A stretch of DNA of 62,002 nucleotides, from NCBI GenBank assembly GCA_947478005.1, contig CANJVG010000007.1, positions 1-62,002 of the forward strand. Direction: 5' to 3'. This document shows, in pieces, positions 33,971 to 42,027 of the stretch. The notes beneath the pieces were generated by a model. That model worked only from the letters and a program-made list of their open reading frames with translations, ran no database searches and had not been told where the DNA came from. A program made the translations under genes and the position numbers. Source of the DNA: Bacteroidota bacterium. Its GTDB lineage: Bacteria; Bacteroidota; Bacteroidia; Chitinophagales; LD1. Positions within the stretch are counted from its first letter, which is position 1, and the number at the start of each line of letters is the position of its first letter.

Positions 33971-35407
33971 CTAGTTTATATCTTCTCCTTTAAGAACGGA
34001 TAGATCCGCATCCTTTATCTCTCTCTGAGATGCCAGTCTGTTTGCTTGGTTTTTTATTGCTACGTCAAAGATGTTTCTTACATCTCTTGCATTGCCAAAA
34101 CTTTTAGACGTCTTTAATAATTTAAGCTTCTCAGAAAGTTTGCTTAAAGCTGCCTTCTCAACTTTATAATCATACTCTTTCGCGAACAACTCAAATATTT
34201 GCGAGAGTTGCGAAATGGTATAGTCCTCAAAATTAATTTTCGTTGAGAATCTCGAATTAAGCCCGGGGTTAGATTCAAGAAAATGATTCATCTGCTCCGG
34301 GTAACCTGCAACTACTACAACTAAATCATCTCGAAAATCCTCCATCAATTTAAGAATGGTCTCAATTGCTTCGCTTCCAAAATCACTTTTTGCATCTGTA
34401 GATAAACTATAAGCCTCATCAATAAAAAGAATTCCCCCTTTAGCACTTTCAACAACCTTTTTTGTTTTAGGTGCTGTATGTCCAACATACTCACCCACCA
34501 ACATACTTCTCTCCGTTTCCACAAAGTGCCCTTTACTTAACAGACCAAGCTTGTGATAAATTTCTGAGAGTAGCCTCGCCACCGTAGTTTTGCCTGTGCC
34601 TGGGTTGCCTGTAAAAACTAAATGATTAGTAACTTTAGGAATCTTTAGTCCCCTTTGCTTTTTGACCAGATTTATCTTGGCAAAATTGATGAGTGTTGTT
34701 ATTTCTACTTTTACCTTATCAATGCCAACTAACTGCCCTAATTGATTATTAAACTCTTCAATGGCCTTGTCAATATCCACCTGATTAATTTCTTTGACTT
34801 TGGGCTTTCGAACGCATTCCACATCAAAAACAGAAAGACCATCAATCTCATTCTTCAGTTTCTTTAAAACTAAACTTTTGAAGTCTCTAAATGCCACGAT
34901 ACTTAATTCGCGAAACTTTTCAGGAAACTTACTGTGTAATCCTTTAATGAAATTTCGAAAGGCATCTTCTGTTTCGTTAGTAGTTAATCTCTTTTTCCTT
35001 TTTTCTGCAATTAAGAGAAGGGCTAAGGCAAAATATGCTATTACCATCTCCTCATATATCATATCGTTTGTGGCAAGGTGTCTTCCTATCGCCAACAACT
35101 CTCTTTGGGCATTATTGTAATTTTTTACTCCAATGCCTTTGTGTGCATCAAATAAAACTTCAATGAAATTTCGATCGGAATTGAATTCGCTATAGCCATC
35201 AAAACTTTCTATATAACCTTCAGCGCTCCCAAAATTTAATTCAGAATATTTGTCCAAGTAATCTGTAAAATCATCCTTCAGGCGAGAATAATATGTTAAG
35301 CCCTTTAAATCAAACACCGTGTCCAAAAACAATTTCTCTGCCTTTTCAATATTCCCTTCAAGGATACAAGTTATTATAGTGTCAACATTGCTTACTTTCT
35401 CTGCCAT
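33971..35407 (-). CDS. AAA+ ATPase of the SpoVK/CbbX type
   Basis: The 478-residue protein has a ~220-residue N-terminal region that looks helical and has no recognised motif, then a CbbX/SpoVK-like AAA+ domain (residues ~225-470): Walker A GNPGTGKTTVARLLSE, the pore-loop-like SKGHFVETERSMLVGEYVGHTAPKT, Walker B GGILFIDEAYSL, sensor 1 VVVVAGYPEQM and the Arg-finger region FSTKINFEDY. Such enzymes remodel protein complexes. It follows the P-type gene at 35470 with a 62-bp gap on the same strand, so it could be co-transcribed with it. The other module copy has no AAA+ gene. Confidence 0.85.
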   Translation of the reverse strand: MAEKVSNVDTIITCILEGNIEKAEKLFLDTVFDLKGLTYYSRLKDDFTDYLDKYSELNFGSAEGYIESFDGYSEFNSDRNFIEVLFDAHKGIGVKNYNNAQRELLAIGRHLATNDMIYEEMVIAYFALALLLIAEKRKKRLTTNETEDAFRNFIKGLHSKFPEKFRELSIVAFRDFKSLVLKKLKNEIDGLSVFDVECVRKPKVKEINQVDIDKAIEEFNNQLGQLVGIDKVKVEITTLINFAKINLVKKQRGLKIPKVTNHLVFTGNPGTGKTTVARLLSEIYHKLGLLSKGHFVETERSMLVGEYVGHTAPKTKKVVESAKGGILFIDEAYSLSTDAKSDFGSEAIETILKLMEDFRDDLVVVVAGYPEQMNHFLESNPGLNSRFSTKINFEDYTISQLSQIFELFAKEYDYKVEKAALSKLSEKLKLLKTSKSFGNARDVRNIFDVAIKNQANRLASQREIKDADLSVLKGEDIN

Positions 35408-35469
35408 ACACTACGAAAATATTCTTTTCTGCCGTTGCATCTTTTTAGTATCAAATCCCATCCCATCCC

Positions 35470-35964
35470 TCACCCCTTCCCCTTCCACCCCAAATCTTTC
35501 AGCAAATCTATAATCACCCGTTTTTTCTTTGTAACCGATAGGCAGGTGAGGCAGGGTTTCACCGATTTTGGCCAACGGCAGCGCATGCTGCAATCGGGTT
35601 TGGTTTGCTGATGTTCGGCCACAAAGCGGTCCCAGTGCGGGGTGGCAGGTAATTGTTTTCGGTGCACAATCTCTAAATATGGTTTTATCAATTCCGGGTC
35701 GGGGGGCTGTTGCCGGCCGGCATAGTAGAGAATGGCCATTTTTTCGCGCATGGCGGGCGAGCAGAATTCGCCCCGCAGCGCCTTGTTAAAAGTATTCTCG
35801 TGCAGCAGTTGATCAAACTGCAATTTCCATCGGTTGTTGATGGCCAGCAGCAGCGGGTCGAGGCATTCGCTTCGGCTGGGTGGCCAGTGTTTGCCCAGCT
35901 CGGGACAATAGACCTGCACCACGTTTTTGCACAGCAATTTCTCTATACGTTTTTGATGTGGCAT
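35470..35964 (-). CDS. Array-associated protein of unknown family, copy 2
   Basis: The 164-residue basic protein matches the 15100-15630 protein along its length: VQVYC near residue 17, RWKLQFDQLL (~46), ALRGEFCS and REKMAIL (~62-78), and RKQLPATPHWDRFVAEHQQ (~100-118). The end DLLKDLGWKGKG is shorter and has more Cys (CSMRCRW, PCLTC) than copy 1. No signal peptide, membrane helix or known motif is seen. It is divergent from the 36590 gene with array 3 between them, and the AAA+ gene follows on its own strand. The Cys-rich tail is an oddity of this copy. Confidence 0.8.
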   Translation of the reverse strand: MPHQKRIEKLLCKNVVQVYCPELGKHWPPSRSECLDPLLLAINNRWKLQFDQLLHENTFNKALRGEFCSPAMREKMAILYYAGRQQPPDPELIKPYLEIVHRKQLPATPHWDRFVAEHQQTKPDCSMRCRWPKSVKPCLTCLSVTKKKRVIIDLLKDLGWKGKG

Positions 35965-36178
35965 TTTCAGAAAAAAAATTTTTGCTGAATTTCCCCTATG
36001 AAAGTATGTGGTCAGTATATGGTCAAAATCAAAAGAGATATTCTTTCTCTTTGTAACCGAAATCGGAAGGAAATTTAAATCGTTCTTTTAGATAAACAAA
36101 TAGGCAAAGGTGAGGCGGGGCGGGGTTGGCAGAAACCGAAAGGTTCTCAAGCCCCAACTTTAAAGGAGTGGCAGAAAT

Positions 36179-36514
36179 GTAGACCCTTCCAAGTTGTGGT
36201 TGGGAGACCTCTACAGAACTGTAGACCCTTCCAAGTTGCGGTTTGGAGACCCCTACAGAGCTGTAGACCCTTTCAAGTTGCAGTTGGGAGACCCTTGCAG
36301 AACTGTAAGCCCTTCCAAGCTGCAGTTGGGAGACCCTTACAGAACTGTAAGCCCTTCCAAGCTGCAGTTGGGAGACCCTTACAGAACTGTAAGCCCCTCC
36401 AAGTTGCGGTTTGGAGACCCTTACAGTTCTGTAAGCCCCTCCAAGTTGCGGTTTGGAGACCCTTACAGAACTGTAAGCCCCTCCAAGTTGCGGTTTGGAG
36501 GCCCTTACAGAGCA
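36179..36514. repeat. Tandem array 3, 42-bp period (2 x 21), eight units
   Basis: Eight units of exactly 42 bp can be laid out from 36179; the central five are nearly identical. Each unit has two halves: GTAAGCCC(T/C)TCCAAG(C/T)TGC and then GGTTTGGAGACCCTTACAG or TTGGGAGACCC. The junction holds CTTACAG-AA-CTGTAAG, a perfect 7-bp inverted repeat, and CCAA...TTGG brackets the other half, so each unit can form two small hairpins. The plus frame is open through the array and into the gene at 36590. It lies 214 bp from the start of the 35470 gene. Confidence 0.92.
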
Positions 36515-36589
36515 TTAAAACAGGATTATTTTCAACTTTTTAAGCAGTTTAACTATAAAACCAATTTTAAAACCAAAAAAACAAAAACT

Positions 36590-37789
36590 ATGGGAATTTC
36601 AAGAAGATTGCCAAATTCGGAGGCCACACGCGCCTTGGCTTTAGACCGGGCCGCTTTAAAAATAAGCATCAGCCCTCCGGGGGATATTGTTTTGTCGGCT
36701 CAAACACAGGCGCGATTGGCAACCATTCGCACCGCGCTGAACACCAACCTGGCGCTGCGCGGTCAGGCCTTGGGCAACCAAATGGGCATGACCCCCGATA
36801 AGGACAACAAAAGGCGAAAAGCAGGATTATTCGTTTCGCACTTTGTGATGGGTTGCGACAAAGCGGCTTTGCGCGGTGAGCCGGGTTTTACTTTATCTGA
36901 CCGCACTTTTTTTCAACTCGATGGAAGCAACGATGCCTTGCCTCCGCTCGAAACAGATGATGAGGTTTTTTTGTGGGGTTCGCGAATCATAGCCGGCAAC
37001 GCGCTGCGTCTGGCTGCCGGCAAACCCGCTATGCCTTTTCCGTTGATTGCTGATGTGAATACTAAATACACGGATTTTACCACGGTGTTTGGCGATTACA
37101 ATTTATTGAAGCGGGCGTATGACGATGCGCAGGAAGCCATCAGCGGCATGCGGCCCGAGGTGGACAGTCTTATTCTCAGAATCTGGAACGAGGTGGAGGC
37201 GGCCTACAGTGAGGAAGATGCCGAAAGCAAACGCAGAAACAGCCGCGAGTGGGGAGTGGTGTATGTGTTGACGGGAAACGAGGCGCCCAGCCCGGCTGAG
37301 TTTTCGATAATGGGCACCATTGCCGACAGCGCGAGCGGCCTGCCTATAGAAGATGTGGAGGTTAGCGTGATGCCGGGCGGCAGCGTGGTGCTGACCGATA
37401 GCCTCGGTCGATATTATGTGCCGGTGTTGGCTGCGGGCAGCTATGATGTAACGGTGCACAAAGCGGGCTACCTCGACAAAACCATACCGGGGGTAATAGT
37501 TACCGCAGGGGCTATCACTACCCTCAACGCCACTTTGGCGAGCACAGCCGGCACAGGCACTATCAGCGGAAATGTAAACGCACCGGGCTTTCCAACGGCA
37601 ACGGTAAGCGTAGCAGGCACAGGGCTAACAGCTACCACCGACCCGATGGGCAACTATACTATAAGCAATGTGCCGATAGGTATGCAAACGGTGCAATGTT
37701 TCCTGAACAGTGACCCTGCCAATATTAAAACGCAAACGCCAACCGTGGTGGCGGGTGCCACCGTGACGGTGAATTTTAGTTTTCCGTAA
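36590..37789 (+). CDS. Array-linked protein with carboxypeptidase-like regulatory domains
   Basis: I start at ATG 36590, after an A-rich leader; the frame is open back to 36194 through array 3, but the equivalent gene at 16119 is not in frame with its array. The ~230-residue N-terminal domain (MGISRRLPNSEATRALALDR; RKAGLFVSHFVMGCDKAALRG; FYLVDG/LFDG-like FFQLDGSNDALPPL; EVFLWGSRIIAGNALR) is helical and unrecognised. It is followed by two CarboxypepD_reg/Fn3-like beta domains (residues ~240-320, IMGTIADSASGLPIEDVEVSV, and ~325-400, GTISGNVNAPGFPTATVSV). It has no signal peptide. A terminator follows at 37816. Confidence 0.82.
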   Translation: MGISRRLPNSEATRALALDRAALKISISPPGDIVLSAQTQARLATIRTALNTNLALRGQALGNQMGMTPDKDNKRRKAGLFVSHFVMGCDKAALRGEPGFTLSDRTFFQLDGSNDALPPLETDDEVFLWGSRIIAGNALRLAAGKPAMPFPLIADVNTKYTDFTTVFGDYNLLKRAYDDAQEAISGMRPEVDSLILRIWNEVEAAYSEEDAESKRRNSREWGVVYVLTGNEAPSPAEFSIMGTIADSASGLPIEDVEVSVMPGGSVVLTDSLGRYYVPVLAAGSYDVTVHKAGYLDKTIPGVIVTAGAITTLNATLASTAGTGTISGNVNAPGFPTATVSVAGTGLTATTDPMGNYTISNVPIGMQTVQCFLNSDPANIKTQTPTVVAGATVTVNFSFP

Positions 37790-37815
37790 AGGAGGGACAA
37801 GACGAGAGAGATTGC

Positions 37816-37850
37816 AAACAGCCGAGGAGTTTTCTTCGGCTGTTTTTTTT
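37816..37850 (+). terminator. Rho-independent terminator after the 36590 gene
   Basis: AACAGCCGA pairs with TCGGCTGTT (9 bp) around a 10-base loop and is followed by a run of eight T. It lies 26 bp after the stop codon and closes the plus-strand unit of the second array module. Confidence 0.88.
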
Positions 37851-37879
37851 ATGTGAAACTGAGCCTTACCTTCACCAAT

Positions 37880-38887
37880 ATGAAACCACATGCTATGAAG
37901 AATCTACTACGCACAGCCTTGCTACTTTTCATTTTTAATTTATCGTTTATAATTACGAAAGCGCAGTGCGTTACAATTCCTGATACCGCTTTTGTAACTT
38001 ATCTGCAAGCTAATTTCCCTACTTGTATGAATGGTAATCTTATGGATACTACTTGTAGTGGAATTGTAAATGCTCATATTGTATTTTGTAACTACGGGCC
38101 AATTAGAGATTTAACCGGCATACAATACTTTGATAATTTAACTACACTCAGATGCTCTTATGATTCTCTTATGATTTTAGCTGCCTTGCCAAATACTTTA
38201 ACGTATATAGATTGTAGCTACAATAAACTTAGCACAATTTCCACTTTGCCAAGTAGTTTAACTCATCTTTACTGCTACAACAATCAACTCACAAGTTTAC
38301 CCCCCTTGCCAAATAATTTACGTGTGCTGAGTTGCGGCAACAACCCACTCACGAGTTTACCTGCTTTACCAATCGGCTTAACTTCTCTTTTTTGCAACTA
38401 CAACCAGCTCATTAGTTTACCCGAATTACCGGACACCTTACTCTATTTTCGTTGCGATAACAATCCTAATCTTACTTGCTTACCACGATTAAAAAAAATC
38501 AACTATTTCTACTTTGACACTACTGCTATTACTTGTCTGCCAAATTATCCTCAATCAAATACTTACAGTATTCCACCGCTCAATTCCATTCCCCTCTGCG
38601 ATTCCTCAAACGATACAAACGGATGTCTCGTTTTAGGTATTGCATCCGAAATGAACAACCGTGTATTTTCTTTCTCCCCCAACCCCGCCAACGACCAACT
38701 ATTTATAGAAACCAATGGCACGGAGATAGAGCAGGTAAATATTTACAATGCTATAGGTATCTTAGTCATGGCTGCTTCTTCCATTATCAATCACCAGTTA
38801 TCAATAGAAAATCTTGCAGCGGGTGTTTACATAGCCGAGATTAGAACTAAAGAAGGCAGCGTAAGAAAGAGATGGGTGAAGATGTGA
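37880..38887 (+). CDS. Leucine-rich-repeat secreted protein with T9SS domain
   Basis: The start at 37880 (or the Met at 37895) gives a signal peptide (TALLLFIFNLSFIITKAQC). Residues ~60-215 hold a run of short leucine-rich repeats of the form LTxLxCxNNxLTSLPxLP. They end with a T9SS domain (FSFSPNPANDQLFIET ... GVYIAEIRTKEGSVRKRWVKM). The last ~60 residues are almost identical, also in DNA, to those of the next gene. LRR proteins of this type are typically surface-exposed and bind other molecules; no partner is known here. A false Met at 37853 lies in the terminator tail. Confidence 0.86.
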   Translation: MKPHAMKNLLRTALLLFIFNLSFIITKAQCVTIPDTAFVTYLQANFPTCMNGNLMDTTCSGIVNAHIVFCNYGPIRDLTGIQYFDNLTTLRCSYDSLMILAALPNTLTYIDCSYNKLSTISTLPSSLTHLYCYNNQLTSLPPLPNNLRVLSCGNNPLTSLPALPIGLTSLFCNYNQLISLPELPDTLLYFRCDNNPNLTCLPRLKKINYFYFDTTAITCLPNYPQSNTYSIPPLNSIPLCDSSNDTNGCLVLGIASEMNNRVFSFSPNPANDQLFIETNGTEIEQVNIYNAIGILVMAASSIINHQLSIENLAAGVYIAEIRTKEGSVRKRWVKM

Positions 38888-38962
38888 GGTACTAAAAGCT
38901 GAATTAGGAAGGGGGAAATGATGAAATTGAGAAAGTTATTTTTGAAGGATAAAGAATATCCC

Positions 38963-40519
38963 ATGAAGAAACTATATGCTATCCTCCATTTCAGCTTCGT
39001 GCTTTTTGTTGTCAGCGCGCAAAACCCTGTACTGATTGATATCAATCCGGGAAGCGGCAGCAGCAATGCTAGCGCCATAGGTGTATTAAACAATAATTTG
39101 TTGGTGGGTATCAGTAACCCATCCTACCAGTTATGGAAAACCGATGGTTCTCCCATCGGCACTCAAGCCGTAACCAATATCAATGCGTTTACAACGCAAA
39201 CTGGTATTGCCTTAAACAACAAACTGATTTTTGCCGCTGATGGGGGGTCGGGCATACAACCCTGGGTTACTGATGGCACCAGTGGCGGAACCGCTCAGTT
39301 AAAGTTGATTAATACTGTTGACAACAGTTCTCCGCGTGAATTCACTCCCTTGAATAACAAAGTTCTTTTTGTTGCGACAGATTCCTTTTACCTGGGACCT
39401 TACATTTCCATTCTATATGGCTTATGGACCACCGATGCTACTACCGCGGGTACTCAAAAAATTTACGAATACAAAAGAGTAGATGCAGATGGAGTGGGAT
39501 GTGCCCCCGGTCAACTTACCCCGTTCAATAACAAAGTTTACTTTCTCGCTTCCGATAGTTTTCAGGTACCGGATATATGGGTAACTGATGGAACCACTGG
39601 AGGAACTCATAAAGTAGTGAACAACCCTACAAACACACGCTCCTATATTACCAATATCATCATGAACAATAACTTCTACATGCACACGGTAGATTATGTC
39701 AGCAATCAAAACAGACTATGGAAGATTGATGTAACCAACGGCACTTCTACTTTAGTAAAAGATATGGGCAATGTCAGCAGTGCTTACACCGAGTTTACAG
39801 TGTTCAACAACATTATTTATTTCAACGGGCCTAATGGATTATGGACAAGCGATGGAACTTCGGCAGGCTCAAATTTGGTTAAGCCTTTCAGTTCTGTTTA
39901 CAACTTCGTTCTTTATAACAACAAAGTCTTCTTTTCGGCTTCTGATGTTAACGGTAACTCACTTTGGTCCACTGATGGAACAATTGGCGGCACTGTAAAA
40001 GTTAAATCATTAGGTACAAATCAAGGTTGGCTGGACGAAGCGATCATCTATAATAACCGGATGTATCTGGTAAGTGCCGATAACAGCACCAGAACATTTT
40101 GGCAATCGACCGGAGATTCTTTAGGCACCATCTCTTTGGGTACCGAAACGGCAGGACAACCCTATGTAGTGACACCCAATTTCCGGATAGCAAATGGTTC
40201 ACTCTTTTTTACAGGGGAACTGGACAATAACGGAATAGAACTTTGGAAAATAACAACAACCACTTTAGGTATTGAAGAAACGGAGATAAATTTAGACTTG
40301 ACCATTTACCCCAACCCCGCCAATGACAAACTATTTACAGAAACCAATGGCACGGAGATAGAGCAGGTAAATATTTACAACACCACGGGCAGTTTGGTTA
40401 TGGCTGCTTCTTCCATTATCAATCATCAGTTATCAATAGAAAATCTGGCAACCGGAGTTTACATTGCCGAGATAAAAACCAAAGAAGGCAGCGTAAGGAA
40501 GAGGTGGGTGAAGATGTGA
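38963..40519 (+). CDS. ELWxxDGT-repeat secreted protein with T9SS domain
   Basis: The start at 38963 gives a signal peptide (ILHFSFVLFVVSAQN). Repeats of about 45-55 residues follow, each with a LW-x-TDGT-x-x-GT motif (QLWKTDGSPIGT, QPWVTDGTSGGT, IWVTDGTTGGT, LWTSDGTSAGS, LWSTDGTIGGT). These are the ELWxxDGT repeats, found in beta-propeller-like secreted proteins of Bacteroidota. A T9SS domain ends the protein. About 75 bp separate it from the LRR gene, which shares the same C-terminal DNA. A terminator follows. Confidence 0.88.
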   Translation: MKKLYAILHFSFVLFVVSAQNPVLIDINPGSGSSNASAIGVLNNNLLVGISNPSYQLWKTDGSPIGTQAVTNINAFTTQTGIALNNKLIFAADGGSGIQPWVTDGTSGGTAQLKLINTVDNSSPREFTPLNNKVLFVATDSFYLGPYISILYGLWTTDATTAGTQKIYEYKRVDADGVGCAPGQLTPFNNKVYFLASDSFQVPDIWVTDGTTGGTHKVVNNPTNTRSYITNIIMNNNFYMHTVDYVSNQNRLWKIDVTNGTSTLVKDMGNVSSAYTEFTVFNNIIYFNGPNGLWTSDGTSAGSNLVKPFSSVYNFVLYNNKVFFSASDVNGNSLWSTDGTIGGTVKVKSLGTNQGWLDEAIIYNNRMYLVSADNSTRTFWQSTGDSLGTISLGTETAGQPYVVTPNFRIANGSLFFTGELDNNGIELWKITTTTLGIEETEINLDLTIYPNPANDKLFTETNGTEIEQVNIYNTTGSLVMAASSIINHQLSIENLATGVYIAEIKTKEGSVRKRWVKM

Positions 40520-40535
40520 GGTATAAAACATAACT

Positions 40536-40566
40536 AAAGCGCGAAGGAAATCCTTCGCGCTTTTTT
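40536..40566 (+). terminator. Rho-independent terminator after the ELWxxDGT gene
   Basis: AAAGCGCGAAGGA pairs with TCCTTCGCGCTTT (13 bp) around a two-to-four-base loop and continues into T. The same stem sequence recurs at 41899-41931. Confidence 0.92.
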
Positions 40567-40612
40567 ATTTAGAAAGAATTTTAATTTCAATTCATAAAAC
40601 AAACCAATCAAC

Positions 40613-41878
40613 ATGAAAAAAATCTCCACCCTAATCGCCTTTGCTTTCATCAGCATTATGGCAACTGCACAATCTTTGGCTTGGCTCAACCTTCCCGATT
40701 TTCCGGGTGGCGAACGAATGCTATCTACGGCTTTTTCTATCAATGGCAAGGGCTACATGGGCTTGGGTATTGATTCCGCTTTTCAATACCACACCGATTG
40801 GTATGAATATGACCCAATCACCAATACATGGACACAAAAGGCATCACTACCCGCTGCTGCCAGAGACCATGCAACCGGTTTAGTGGTAGATAGTTTTGGT
40901 TATGTAATTGCCGGTGAAGTGGCCGGTGGGGCCACGGCTCAGGTTTGGCAATACAATCCATACAGCGACACCTGGACACAAAAAAGCAATGTGCCAATTG
41001 CCCGTGAAAACGGAGCCGGTTTTGCTGTGAACGGGAAAATTTATTACGGCACCGGTTTTCAAGGAAGTACTAATCTGGTTGATTTTTATGAATACACGCC
41101 AGGCACCAACACCTGGGTTGCAAAGGCGAATGTACCCGGTGGTGTAAGAGCCGCTGACATGGGCTTTTCGGTTAATGGCAAAGGCTATTTGGGCATGGGT
41201 GGCAATACTAATTCACACGCTTACTACAATGATTTTTATGAGTATGACCCAATCGGCAACACCTGGACACAGAAAGCCAACTATCCTATCCCTACTCAAA
41301 ATGCCAATACCTATCATTCTACCAATGCTGGCTACATTTTGTGTGGCAGCTTTTACCAATACAGTGGCATTACCCAAAATCCATTGAACCTTCTTTATAA
41401 ATATACACCCACTACCGATACCTGGAATCTGGAAGGCAGTTTCCCAGGTTTGCCACGTGGTGCAGCGGGCGGTTTTTCGATTGATAAGGACATATATATA
41501 GGAGCCGGTTCGCAATCGGTTAATGGAGCCGACTTAATACCAGGCCATACTCCGTTCCTTCAAGATTTCTGGAAACTGGCCTTGGTTATTGATTCCGTAG
41601 CGCTGTCTGTTGATGGTGACAATGGCGGTGAGCGCAGGCAACAAATGGTAAAACTGTTTCCAAATCCAAGCAATGATGTGCTGAATATTTCAACCGATGT
41701 ATTGAACACGCTTTCGCGCATTCGAATCTATGATGTTAGCGGCAAACAGGTAAATGAATTAACCTTGACAAACGGGAACACACAACTCGACATTTCGAAA
41801 CTAAGCACCGGCACCTATTATGCCGAAATGGTAACGTTGAATAAAGAAGTGTTGACTGGCAGATTTATAAAACAATAA
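40613..41878 (+). CDS. Kelch-repeat secreted protein with T9SS domain
   Basis: The 421-residue protein has a signal peptide (IAFAFISIMATAQS) and about six Kelch repeats (YDPITNTWTQKASLP, YNPYSDTWTQKSNVP, YTPGTNTWVAKANVP, YDPIGNTWTQKANYP, YTPTTDTWNLEGSFP, each with a G-G or GYIxxG turn), which would form a six-bladed beta-propeller. A T9SS domain (LFPNPSNDVLNIS ... GTYYAEMVTL) ends it. It is probably a surface or secreted binding protein. It is flanked by terminators, so it is transcribed alone. Confidence 0.9.
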   Translation: MKKISTLIAFAFISIMATAQSLAWLNLPDFPGGERMLSTAFSINGKGYMGLGIDSAFQYHTDWYEYDPITNTWTQKASLPAAARDHATGLVVDSFGYVIAGEVAGGATAQVWQYNPYSDTWTQKSNVPIARENGAGFAVNGKIYYGTGFQGSTNLVDFYEYTPGTNTWVAKANVPGGVRAADMGFSVNGKGYLGMGGNTNSHAYYNDFYEYDPIGNTWTQKANYPIPTQNANTYHSTNAGYILCGSFYQYSGITQNPLNLLYKYTPTTDTWNLEGSFPGLPRGAAGGFSIDKDIYIGAGSQSVNGADLIPGHTPFLQDFWKLALVIDSVALSVDGDNGGERRQQMVKLFPNPSNDVLNISTDVLNTLSRIRIYDVSGKQVNELTLTNGNTQLDISKLSTGTYYAEMVTLNKEVLTGRFIKQ

Positions 41879-41893
41879 GGTGGATTTAAAATT

Positions 41894-41939
41894 GACAAAC
41901 ACAAAGCGCGAAGGAAATCCTTCGCGCTTTGTGTTTGTC
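41894..41939 (+). terminator. Long-stem terminator after the Kelch gene
   Basis: A 22-bp perfect stem: GACAAACACAAAGCGCGAAGG and its complement, with a two-base AA at the tip, so the real loop is larger. It includes the exact AAAGCGCGAAGGA core of the terminator at 40536. It lies 15 bp after the stop codon and would stop transcription before tatC. Confidence 0.9.
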
Positions 41940-42027
41940 TAAGGCCAGTCAATCCAAACCATCTAATCCTTTAGTTAAGAAACCTTTCCCCTCTTCCGTT
42001 CTTCCATTCTTCTCCTACATTCGCGCC

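Noticed and set aside
36194-36589. Upstream extension of the 36590 gene through array 3
   Set aside because: An A-rich leader precedes the ATG at 36590, as at other genes here, and the comparable array 2 is not in frame with its gene.
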